The notes beneath the pieces are model-generated. The model made no database searches. It saw nothing but the letters and a program-made list of their open reading frames with translations, and was not told the origin of the DNA. Shown here one piece after another: positions 35,838 to 46,000 of a stretch of 64,000 bases of DNA (position 1 is its first letter; each line of letters begins with the position of its first letter). A program made the translations under genes and the position numbers. The stretch comes from Cyclina sinensis (Eukaryota; Mollusca; Bivalvia; Venerida; Veneridae), in NCBI GenBank assembly GCA_012932295.1, contig JAAONU010000001.1, positions 58,687,693-58,751,692 of the forward strand, read 5' to 3'.

Positions 35838-37444
35838 TTTGTAGCAGTCCATGCATGTTTAATATAAATTTATTTCTGAGCTAACTTTTTGTTTGTTTAA
35901 ATTTTCACTTTCATTTTCTATTTTAAAGGTTTTCTTCTGACATGGCTTCAAAATTATTAGCATCAGTAGCAGGCAGGCTTTCTCTGTTTTCAGGACTGGG
36001 CTGGAAACAACAAAACCTGAATGTAGCCAGATAGTACAAGAAGTTCTGAAAAATGTTTATAATCAGGATTTTGGTTCTTCATCAAGTTTTTATTTTTAAG
36101 TTGTTTTACCTAAGATTCTGAACAAAATTTACTTTTGGCATACTGCACATCTGATATTAAAATTTATGGGCATTTCTAAAGACAATGGGCAAATTGTCCC
36201 AATTACTGGTTACTAGAGCTGCTGTGAGTATCCAGGTAGGAAGTAGGAGGGTGGGTAGGTAGTAAATTTTGAGGCAGCAAGGCCCTTCAGTCATTCTGAA
36301 AGACTGTCTGACCCACGGACCTGTCCGGTAAAATTTAGGCAGGTATGATGTATTTTCCCTAATAGTCGGACCACCTGTTCGGTAAATACGCCAGCGTCAT
36401 CAAGCTTTTAGTCTTTACCCATCAAAAATGAAAATTATGACGCACTAAAATTATACACCATTTGTTTCTGGCATACGTGTCGAAGGTGTTATACAAATTA
36501 TACAAACTGAGAACCAGCATGCAATTTTTTAGTTGCAAGTAATCGGAGAATCATGGGAACCAGAAATCGTTTTTTGTTGGTTTTTTTTTTTTTCCAGGAA
36601 AATTTGGTCTTTTAAACAGGCAATTTTGTTTTCATTCCATCTTATTATATTAGTTTAGCTGAACAACTAAAAATATGATTAAAGGTCTTGCATATTACAA
36701 TGGGGCCATTCCAGGTGCAAAGAGGACAGCCTCTCAACAGTCAAATACACAGGCTATTGAAAGTAAAAAAAAAATATACAAAAAAATCCCAAAAAATACG
36801 ACTATTGATCTATTGACATGCTAAGTTCATTTTAGCGTGCAACATACATTTCTCTGTAACTCATTTAAGACTCTGTTATCTACCCTGCGACCGGGATACA
36901 AACCACCAATAAGAAAGAATTTGTCAGGTCCATTACTGGATTCTGTTACAGAGGAGATGCCATGTGGTTAACTGAAAACTCATCAGTGATGTTCTGACTA
37001 TCATATTGACACTAACACGGCTGTATTCTGACCGATATGTTGAAATTAATTTGGTAAGAATTTGTGAAGAAGATAAAAAAGGTGATTTCCTAGACCTCAG
37101 ATTTTGTCAGTTTTGACAGCACTACAGATTTATAGTGGCTTACACTTGATGTAAACTATACATTTTCTGATTTCTTATGGCTAGAGAAAATGTATAGTTT
37201 TCCCAGATTTAGTTCAAAGTAAAAAATCAGTGGTGGTTGCTAAAATCAAACTGAACTCTCAACCTCAAGGACAACGGAAAATACCGAAAAACGTTATACC
37301 TGAGAAATTCTGCTTTAATGTGAGCTGTGGACAATAATTGTGGCATAGCAAGGAATAAGCTCTCGGCGCTATTTTACACTCGTGATGTGACAATGTACGA
37401 GAAAAATATCTCAAACAAGTTAAAACTTTTCTTGCGTTAGCCAT
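23168..37444 (-). CDS. Two-RRM RNA-binding protein with probable mitochondrial leader, 7 coding exons
   Basis: Coding exons in transcript order: 37300-37444, 35558-35710, 32553-32685, 30004-30041, 29423-29508, 26203-26332, 23168-23238. Every junction is GT-AG and phase-compatible, giving 756 nt (251 aa, TAG stop). Residues 1-48 form a leader rich in Arg/Lys/Ser and poor in acids, as in mitochondrial presequences. RRM1 is about 79-149: RNP2 VYMFGM at 80-85, RNP1 KEFFYIRF at 117-124 with aromatics in the binding positions, and a closing RYVDIK strand. RRM2 is about 168-238: strand LVKLSNLPFG at 168-177, but its RNP1 position (TMCVVSF) lacks the aromatics, so it is probably a non-canonical RRM. 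RRM1 style (GMPF..T.EQIEQFF, closing RYV) resembles the hnRNP F/H-GRSF1 group; that link is inference. The start at 37444 has A at -3 and G at +4; an in-frame ATG at 37480 would add 12 residues. It lies tandem to and downstream of the MICU1 gene. I do not recognise a named orthologue. Confidence 0.88.
23930..26180. mobile_element. Hairpin-ended modular element, core types C and A
   Basis: The left end reads GGACCATGATG..GGATCACTCACCTGAGTA. The first part has type C units (AGAACTATCTGAGCA, GGAACATTT). About eight type A units of about 165 bp follow from 24640 to 25960 (TTTCAGACAAGAAGATTTTC, TATAAGCCTATGTAAAATCA, AATTTGACCCC, GGTAGAGGTCCACTAGACAA). It ends at AAAGCTCACCTTTGAGCACTTTGTGAACC. It occupies much of the last intron of the two-RRM gene. 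Confidence 0.75.
26400..27270. repeat. Diverged tandem repeat with CACACCAAGTTTCAAA units
   Basis: Units of about 150 bp with CACCAAGTTTCAAAT..ATAGT, AGAAATGT and CATCAACACATCTACACT recur at about 26740, 26890, 27040 and 27180, and again near 29150. The last intron-internal copy flanks the next element on both sides (27180 and 29040), so that element probably landed inside this repeat. Confidence 0.65.
27280..28964. mobile_element. Hairpin-ended modular element, core type B
   Basis: Starts ACAAGAGGGTCATGATCACT then CACCTGAGTA. About eleven units of about 145 bp follow (GGGCTCTGTGACCTAGTTTT, CCCAGATGACCCATATT, TTTCTGACAAATTTCCAG, ACCTCTAGAGTGTTAACAAG). It ends with GACGGAAGGACAGACGACAG and a terminal hairpin closing CAGGTGAGCTTA. 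Lies within an intron of the two-RRM gene. Confidence 0.8.
30302..32392. mobile_element. Element with GTGTCGCCTG inverted ends, carrying a nested repeat
   Basis: GTGTCGCCTG near 30331 pairs with CAGGCGACAC near 32377. The right end includes the hairpin CAGCTACTTTGTAGCAGGCG. The middle (30484-32163) is a different element. Lies in the intron between the RRM1-encoding exon 3 and the 38-nt exon 4 of the two-RRM gene. Confidence 0.65.
30484..32163. mobile_element. Nested tandemly duplicated element with TTATCCCCCCGCC ends
   Basis: The left end GGTTAATCCCCCCGCC occurs at about 30507 and 31124. The right end GGCGGGGGGATAA occurs at about 30923, 31540 (one mismatch) and 32150. Units of about 150 bp carry GGCAAGGTAGAGTTATTG and TTTTGGAGTTATGCTCCGGA. 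The left-end spacing of about 617 bp shows a recent tandem duplication. Confidence 0.7.
32756..34796. mobile_element. Hairpin-ended modular element, core type B, split by an hAT-like insertion
   Basis: Starts ACAAGGGGGCCATGATGGCC then CGCTCACCTAAGTA. Type B units like those at 27280-28964 continue on both sides of the insertion at 32934-33424, and the end is GTGATCAGGTGAGCTAAAAAG. It lies in an intron of the two-RRM gene. Confidence 0.8.
32934..33424. mobile_element. 491-bp hAT-like non-autonomous transposon
   Basis: The ends CAGGGTTTTTCATC and GATGAAAAACCCTG are perfect 14-bp inverted repeats. The flanking octamers are ACCTCTAG and TAGTCTAG (5 of 8 match, all in the last five), consistent with a decayed 8-bp hAT duplication. 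The flanking type B array resumes in register. No coding capacity. Confidence 0.8.
34797..34925 (+). mobile_element. SINE family S2, truncated copy
   Basis: AGGTCCCATGTAT, ACTGAGCATGCAAAAG and ACCAGGAATGTCTCT match the tail of the copies at 46265-46475 and 53630-53890. It abuts the hairpin end of the preceding element. Confidence 0.7.
35764..35834. repeat. (TA)n microsatellite
   Basis: About 35 TA dinucleotides without interruption, in the intron upstream of the two-RRM gene's exon 2. Confidence 0.97.
35840..37299. other. First intron of the two-RRM gene, unique-looking part
   Basis: AT-rich; no repeat family or coding exon recognised between the microsatellite and the donor at 37299. Confidence 0.35.
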
Positions 37445-37789
37445 GCTGATTTTGTAAAAGTAGTAAGGTGTGTGATTCATATCCAGAGCTACAGGTTAAA
37501 ACTACTAAATCTGTTTTCAAGGTGTGAAACCACCAAATCTCTTTCTATGAAACTACCAGTTCAGTCTATCACACATAAATTCAAAGCAAAGACTTTCGGC
37601 TTGATGGTTTATGCCGAGCCTGAAATTTGCTATGCCAGTAACTGTTGTTCACACACCTTTTTCTGTATGCAAGATATTCTGAAGATTGTTCATTTTGTCC
37701 GATGGAAAAATTATAAAATTTAAGATTAACATAAAAATGACCGTAGAGTGAAATCAGAACCTCAGTTAAGGCCCTGGTGAAATTCATTC

Positions 37790-37860
37790 ATTCATGGTTC
37801 ATTCATTCATTGATCATTCAATAACTGATTGATTAACTGACTGATTCATTCATTCGTTTT
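37790..37860. repeat. ATTC/CATT short simple repeat
   Basis: Degenerate runs of TTCATTCATTCA and TGATTGATTAACTGACTGAT just upstream of the two-RRM gene. Confidence 0.7.
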
Positions 37861-38714
37861 ATAAATATGCAATGTGCATGTTTCTTATACAAAATAACAA
37901 AAATTAAAAACCAGAATGATTAATTTTTTTATGAATTATCAAATGTCTATGAAATTGATATTTGTGGCACTTTATTCTGAATTCGTGAACCCTGTTTTAA
38001 CTATGTATATGTGGAGGCCTCTAGATTAACGGATGTCAAAATAGGCGTGTCACGAAAGACTGTTGGCTTAACAGTAACAGTTTCAAAATGATATATGATT
38101 TAATATGCCTAACATATTCTTGTAGATCTGCATCTGTACTCCAGAAAAATAGCAAGATAAGTAGGAGTCAAATGACAAAAAATATAATAGCCAATTTTCA
38201 GATTTCAACATGTGAGAAAAAAATCCTGTCGTGAATTTTATCTGAATGTATATGAACATAAAAAATGCAACCAAACTATAAGATATGGTCAAGCAAAATG
38301 ACTCCAGCAAGATTAATGATTCAAGTTTAATACCTATAGAAATATCTATGTGAGTTAATGTGTTTTGTAGTATAACCAAATGGTACTTTTTACTGAAGGA
38401 TCAAAATGCAAGAAATAATGACAATAAAAATGTTAACTAAAGTACATCACAGTACTAAAACTACTATTTACAGTATCCCTTTTGGCAATTTCTAGGCTCT
38501 TTTTGGAACAAATTTCAAGACCTAAAATATTTTGTTTTCTTTGGCAAATACAATCAACTGGACATTTTTAATTAAAATGACTGATGAGAAGAGAAAAGGG
38601 ATTACTATTTATACAATAGGTACTGAAAATCAGCTTTAATTAAATGACAAATTCTCAAAAATCCTCTTCAAATGTAAAAATTGAGAGAAAGAGACCTGTT
38701 GCTGTGAATAGACA

Positions 38715-39996
38715 TATGCCCCCGAAGCCATACTTTGGACAAGAACATGTTTTTCACTGGAGATGAAGGCAAGATAGTACAGGAAAGTGTGAAAGAAGAA
38801 GTGTGAAAGGTGGAAGGAATATTAAAAAACACATGTCAGTAGGCAGGTGTAGACACACACTAAATAAAACATAAGTTACTAATCATATTTATAGTTTGGA
38901 GGTTACCTGTCTGTGAAAATGCTGGTGTCAGCCAAAGCACAAGCACCTTTTATATCTGATCACTGTATCATTTATTTTTAACTTGTATCATTTTTGCAAG
39001 CATAGGAAGTAGATGTGTTTACCCACTGTTAAATTTGTAATACCGTAAATAATAATACTGATAGTAATTATCATTAATGACAATGAACAACTAAAGTATT
39101 AAACATATATGTTGTTTGTCAGTTGAGATAAATGCTCTATAATAGCTAATAAATTCTTTTAGTACAAAATATTATTATTCATCATATAAATGTTGATACC
39201 AAATAACTTAAACTCTAATAGCAAATTTTTTTATAGAAATATTTCATGAGAACATCAAAACTAGGCATTCATGGATAACAAAATTGTTGACTGGAACAAC
39301 CATCAATTTATTTTTATGAAAATTTTCCTATCCAGTTAAGTGTGACCTTAACCTTTAAGCTACAAATCTAGGATTGTCTAAATTTTCAACATATTTACCA
39401 GTTATTATTCCAAAATCTATCTATGAATAACAAAAATTATGCACCTTTGAGGTGGAGAACTGATTCTTGTGTGCAACACGGCGTTATCATGTCTGAGACA
39501 TTATTTATACATTATTTATACCAAGTCATTTTAAAACCCATCCAGGGATGTCAGAATAGTTGACTAGACACGACCATCAATGCACTTTCATGAAATATTC
39601 ATATCGTGACATTGGACCTACAAGTGTGACCTTGACCTCTGAGCTGATCATCTGATTCTTGCATGTGACACATAGTCATCATGTCAAACATATTTATGCT
39701 AAGTAATTTTAAAATACATCCAAGAATGAAAGAATCGTTGACAGGACACGACCATCAATGCACTTTTTGAAAATTTCCTTTCAAGTCTAAGTGTGACCTT
39801 GACCTTTGACCTACAAACCTGGGTCTTGCATGTGACACATTGTCTCAATCTGCCTCACATTTACGCAAAATTATTTCAAAATGCATCCAAGGCTGACAAA
39901 GTTAAGGACCAGACAAAAAGCAGACAGGCGGATGGACTGACAGACAGATGAACAGACAGACAATTCAAAAACAATATGCCTCCCTTCGGGGGCATA
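38715..39996. mobile_element. Element with 13-bp inverted ends TATGCCCCCGAAG
   Basis: TATGCCCCCGAAG at 38715 pairs exactly with CTTCGGGGGCATA at 39984-39996. The right half has about three units of about 150 bp with GTGACCTTGACCTTTGACCT, TTGCATGTGACACA and AAAATGCATCCAAG, then a GACAGACAG run. The middle (about 38900-39250) looks unique, so the left end could belong to another copy. Confidence 0.6.
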
Positions 39997-40177
39997 AAAA
40001 ACATTATACCCTGAAAACAGCCCTTCATGAAAATGAATAATTTGTATCAAATTTCTTGAAAGGAGTTTCACTGCAACAGTTCTGGGTTACAGTTTACAAT
40101 ATTATTGATGTTACCTGAATAAAAGTGCACACAAGCAATGAATAAAATCTTACTTGCTGCTATACAATATTGTAAAG

Positions 40178-40620
40178 TTTTATGACCCTGGGGGCAATAA
40201 TGTTGGCTGAGTGTGTGACACAAAGGATTTGGTAATGATTTTTCACTAAATCAAGGACCACAACTCTGCTACACCTAGAAGGAATGAAACAAAAAACTGC
40301 AGGTGCACAACTTCACTTGCTGATAAATATATATCCCTTTATCCTTGTAAAGTTTCATGACCCTAATTGCAACAGTGGTAGCTGAGCACATGACACAAAC
40401 GTTTTGGTAGTTTGCTTCTTTTCACTAAACCAAGGGCCATAACTCTGCACTTCCTGGGAGGAGGGAGACGAAAACACCAGGTGCACAACTTCTTTTGCTG
40501 ATCTAGAACCCTGGGAAGTTTTATGACCATAGGTCTTATAGTGTTGGCTGAGCAAACAACACAAACTTTTTGGTAGCTATTTTGGCTAAATTAGGGGGCA
40601 TAAGTCTGCTTTCCCTGAAT
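40178..40620. repeat. About 165-bp tandem repeat, three diverged units
   Basis: Units carry TTTTATGACC or TTTCATGACC, GCTGAGC.CATGACACAAA, AACTCTGC and CAGGTGCACAACTTC, at about 40178, 40338 and 40505. No gene seen in the surrounding intergenic sequence. Confidence 0.65.
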
Positions 40621-41579
40621 AGAGGAAGATGTACATGTATGTATACAGTGCATCTGTATACAGTGGTGATATAATAACTGCAGAATTGTTCAGTTACAGT
40701 ATATCAAGCGTTTATCAATCTCCACAACAGGTAACTTATGTCGCTGCTTTACAGTGTGGTACAAAATATTTACAGAAATTTTGTTCTTGTATATTATTTC
40801 ATACGATTGTACTGCAAACTAGCTCTAGACCGTGGTAAGAGCATAAATACATAATATGTCAATCTGATTAAAATCATATCCTAAACATCGCTATGCTCGT
40901 GAACTTCAGTCAGATTGCATATATGTGTGTACTTGAAAAAAGTCTTGCTGTATGTGTAATGAATTTTACAATTTTTTATGGAGATAGAAAGGCAACCAGA
41001 AAGTAGCATAACCAATCTTCTATCCTCTATACAAGTCTGCCAATCTCAGTCATATACAAGGATTAATCCACCCCTGTATACTGGCGGATGGTACTATAGG
41101 TTTACCTATACTTGTCAGGAAGGAGAACTACTAACAGAAGCAAACCCCAGTACATTGCACCAGATTCAAGTATAACCCTTTACATAAGTAAGCTTAATCT
41201 GTTTGACACGTACTCTCCTGAATTTCTGAAAAGTACTTGTGCATCATTCAGCAGAGTCAGACCAAGTTTTCACTTGTAGGGGTATAGATTTAAACACAGG
41301 GAGAATGTGATAAAGTGCTATCTGCTTCTTTATTTCACTGCACTTAAACCTTTTTTCAGTCACCCCTTGAAAAATAAATCAACTGAACCTCAAACAGTAC
41401 AGCACAAAAATCTGCACAGAAAGTCAGGCTGATCACAGTTTGTGTTGGTTTTAAAGGCAAGAGCAACTGGTTTTTTGCCTGAACAAGGAAATGTTGAGAC
41501 CAAAGTCTAAAGCTACCTTGACCCATGCCCTAAAAGTGCAGGTTCATACAACATACTGAAAAAAGAACACAAACAACGA
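40621..41579. other. Intergenic sequence between MICU1 and the two-RRM gene
   Basis: No exon, RNA gene or repeat family recognised. Short open frames on + at 40629-40838 and 40978-41175 lack recognisable motifs. Confidence 0.35.
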
Positions 41580-43003
41580 ATATCAAGCAATTTTATTGGA
41601 AACTGTTAATAGGTAAACGAAGAATAAAATATGTAATTCATAGAATAAATTATACCTACTACAAGGACAATAACTAAAATACAGATATCATCAATGTATT
41701 CATAGTGTAATCTGTCTGAACAGGAATACCAGTGATACAAAAAAAAGTAAAGCAATGTGCTAGTCACAATAATATAATCTACTCTTATATATTCACAGAA
41801 AAGGTCTTAAGCTATTGAGCAGCTGAATGAAAAGAAGCAACAAAAATAAAACAACACACACACACAAGGCTTAATAACTGTCCTTGTAAACAACTTTTTA
41901 TATCGAGGAATAAGAAAAGTTATTCTAAATGAAGTGTATGACATTGACAGATGCTTGAAACAGGAAATGCTGGTAGAATCATTCTGATGTACTTCTTAGT
42001 ACATGTAGCAACAGAAACAAGTCCCTAAACATGCTGTAAAGGTTCTATATACAAAATAAAAATTTTGGCCAGCCTCCAGTTGTGAATGTTGTGAAGCAAA
42101 TAACTGGTAACAACAGCATTTTTTATAGTCACTTTAAAAGTCATTTACCTTACAAAAGAAATGGTTTCTTCCATCATAATAAAGTTTTCTCTAAAAATTG
42201 ACCATCTTACCTGATCATCAAGTCAGCTGATACACAGACAGCTGATAAAAAAGTTCATAATGCATTTGTGGAGAAGTTTAACCAAAGCAATGCTACATCA
42301 AAAAGTCTTCATTCATGAGAGGTTCTGTGCAATAATGGTGCAAAATGGATATTCAAACTACTGGTAATATGCTGTTTTACTCTAATGCCAAAAAAAAGTT
42401 TTGATAACACACACTATAAAAGCCTAAAATTTCAATTTTCTACACCTGAATCAAATATTCATTATACCATATGAAAGAAATGCTTTCTTTACCTGGGTAC
42501 CAATATAAGCAGGAAAATTAATGACTGAATTGGAACAATAGCTTGCATTGAGCAATCCATCAACAAATTCAATATTACTTTTTATTATCTGAAAGTCATA
42601 ACTTGAAATTTCTTTTGCAATCAGCTATACAATATTGAGTAAGTTATTTGTTTAAATTAGGAGCAATTTTTCTGCCAAAAGGACATTTTTTTTTCTTTTT
42701 AGATAACATGTTTAGTATCTTTGTATGATTTAAAACTGACTAAACCAATACTGCATGAAGAATCTAACATAGTCATATTTGCATAAAGGAAAATGTTTCC
42801 AGTTTACACAGTTTTTATTCTAAGATCAGCAGAATATCTGTCATTAACATATAAGATTGATATAATAGAAATTTTCTGTATCTAAAATCTAGCAGTGCAA
42901 AAGCAACTAGTCAAAAAGGAAAATAAAAATATAGTAAATCTGAATAAAGTCCCCATTCCTTCTAGTTCATAATGTATAATATTTCAACTATTATCCAAAC
43001 ATT
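41580..43003 (-). other. Probable 3'UTR of MICU1
   Basis: AT-rich sequence follows the stop at 43004-43006 and has no recognised repeat. TTTATT on + (AATAAA on -) occurs near 42575, 42817 and 41592, giving candidate cleavage signals. Extent is a guess. Confidence 0.35.
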
Positions 43004-46000
43004 CTAGTCAAAGAAAGATCTGGTTTGTGATTTTGTACATGTCCAAACAGAATTAATGAGTTTCGTAAATCCAGTATCTTTTGGTTTCTCAAGTCCTCGC
43101 ATGAGCCGACGTTTCATCACAGATACAAATTCGCGGTTGCTAAGTTGCCCATCCTCTGTGAAAATTAAAAAAATATGTATGCTATAATGACATAAAGCAA
43201 AAAAATACTTATACAAGTTTTTTTTTTTTAATTTTTTGTTTGTTGATGAGAAGACCTTTAAAAGGACACAACCTATAATTTTACAGGCTTGTTTACCAAC
43301 TTTTTCCTTTAAAACACTTTGCAAGCATTCATTTGTAATAAATTGGAATTCACCAAAAAACTTTTCAATAACAACAATTTATACATGGACTTAATTATAT
43401 GCATTCAGTTTACATGTTGTATTTTTGACTGAAACACTGACATTGGGTTAATATTTATTCAATTTTACATTAATTTTATAAGTTGAAAGAAATGGTATGC
43501 TCTGAATTTTAGGTATCCCTCTTTAGATTTCTATAGCAAACTTTGCCAAAGGTTTATTTGGTGCAGAGCTTATAAAAACATTTATGAGGCTAAATATCTA
43601 AATTAATAGAAGACATTAAGGTTTACCATTCTCGTCAAAAAGTGTAAAGACAACTTCCACCACATGGTCAGATAACTCCACATGTACAACAGTATTGGAA
43701 ACATGCTTCAGTGTCTCTGTAAGTTCAATAAAAGTGCCATTACATTTTTAAAACTAATAAAAACCCAAATACAAGAGCACACCTTTTTAATTAGGACTAC
43801 ACAGTTTTGGAGTGAAATATTTTCAGTGACACAGACTGTTTCTGAAGTCTATGGACAATGGATACTGAAATTTTATACATCAATAAATGATTACGATTTA
43901 TATACAAGCTAGATACAGAATGTTTCTGATGGTATGTCAATCCAAACATTTGCTAACATAGTGACCACTGTACATCTTGGCTGCATCTGTTAAGGCAAGT
44001 GTATGGAAGACTAATTTACTTACCTTGATCTATAGACACACCAGCCAGGTGGTAAAAACTTAGAGCAGTGTCCACATCTGTGATGTTCTGAAGAAACTTC
44101 CAGAAGTTTTCATATTCCTCGAATGATATGCCCTGTAATTTTTGAACAGAGTTCATGCATAAAAAAAAATCACCAATACAACTGTGAACAAACTACAGTG
44201 AAATATAAATAAAGGATAATCTTGAAGATTTCACGATTAAATGCAATATTTTTCAAGGGAAGCTGACATCACAATGCAACCATACAGCATCATTCTACTT
44301 TTTGCTAAACAGACTGCTTTAAAAAATTCCTGTCTTACTTTCTTCCCCGTTTTTGGTAATGACATAAAGCAAATTAAAAGTGATTCTCGTAACAATTTCA
44401 AATATCTGACTCTAGTATGTATTAAAATATTTACCTTCGCGTTCTCATTTCCTTTGTATGCCTTCTTCACCCTGCGGATCATCAGAGCCTTTTTCTTGTC
44501 GGGAAAGCCAGCATACGTGAGCAACATGGATGCAAAATCTCTCTCTGAGATTCTTCCATCATCTGGCTCATAGCGGTTAAACTGCAATGCGAAGAAAAGT
44601 CTCTAATGTACAACAAAAATATTTGCAAAATATTAAATAGTTACAATACTTCAGAACAGGATTCGACTATAAGTCAACTGGTTTAGTGTAAAGTAAGAAT
44701 TCATTCAGCTGTTGACATTGAATAGTTGTAGTTACCAATTTTTCCAGTAACAAGTATAAGAAATAAAAGAAAAACTGTTGCTGACAATTATGAAGTTAAC
44801 TTGCTTGATCAACAAAATATACCTCTAATTTCAGGACTTCATTCTGCAATTCTTCCTGGAATCGAATAAACTCTTGCGCAGTCAGTTTCTTGTTGCCGTC
44901 TGCTCCGAAGAAATAGGTTGTAAGTGCAGAACCGATATCTCCGACAACATTACCTGTCACAGCGTGATCTCTGTGACGTTTTCCTACACTCGTTTGGTTA
45001 CGCAGTATGTCACTAATCTAAAATAAAAGACGAGAATCGTTTGGTTACGCAGTATGTCACTAATCTAAAATATAAGACAAGCCTTAAATTAAACATAGAC
45101 AATAACAGTTTTTCAGCAATGTATTATGATTATTATATTCTTTGCAAGAAATTTTTTAATATCTGCTTGATTTTCAAAAATGAAATGGCAAAAGTATAAC
45201 AACAGCTGTCAAAATGATACTGGTGTCCTCTATGTGCACATTAGAAATCACAAAGATCAATAAAGAATGTCCTCATGTTTGGTCAGGAAATATCTACTCA
45301 TAAAGATGAACACAAAAAAATTCCCGGATTTGTGCAACAGAGTGCAATTTTGATAACTAACATTCCTGTGAGATAAGGTGGAATAAAGATCTTGCTGCTA
45401 AAAACAAAATGTCTTTTGTATATTTTTCTTTCTTAAGATCTGGTGCTGCAAAGAAGCGATGGAGTGGAACCTTTTAGCAAATTTAAACAAGAGGGCTATG
45501 ATGGCCCTGGATCACTTACCGGAGTACTTTAGGTGTGGGTCTGCAGTTAAGCAAAATAACAGAAGCAATAATACATTTTCTAATTGATGATTTTCAAAGA
45601 TCTCATAATTCAAACAAATAAAACCCATGGCACTTAGGCAATTTTGGACTAGCAGTTTGTGAGATGTCATTTGAAGCCAGAAGTTGACAAAAATCTATTT
45701 TTATCTATGGCTGCCATTTTGTGCAATGGAGTGGAACCATGTGAGCAATTTTTATAGGTGGATATAAATCAAACATTCCTGTGAATGGGTGGAATAGAAC
45801 TGTGTGAACAATTTTAGAGAAAAAAAAAATCAATGAAAGAAACTTCTCTATAAATTTTTATGAAAAATTGCATGGCAGTGTGTCATTTGAAGCCAAAAAT
45901 TTATGAAAATCTAATTTTAGTTTGGTTCGTCATTTTGTGCACAGAGTTTAACCATCTTAACAATTTTAATTGGGGTTAAATAAGGAACACTTCTGTGAAA

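Noticed and set aside
44241..44573. 110-codon frame on + opposite MICU1 exon 8
   Set aside because: Antisense shadow of the EF-hand region exon, whose minus-strand translation matches MICU1.
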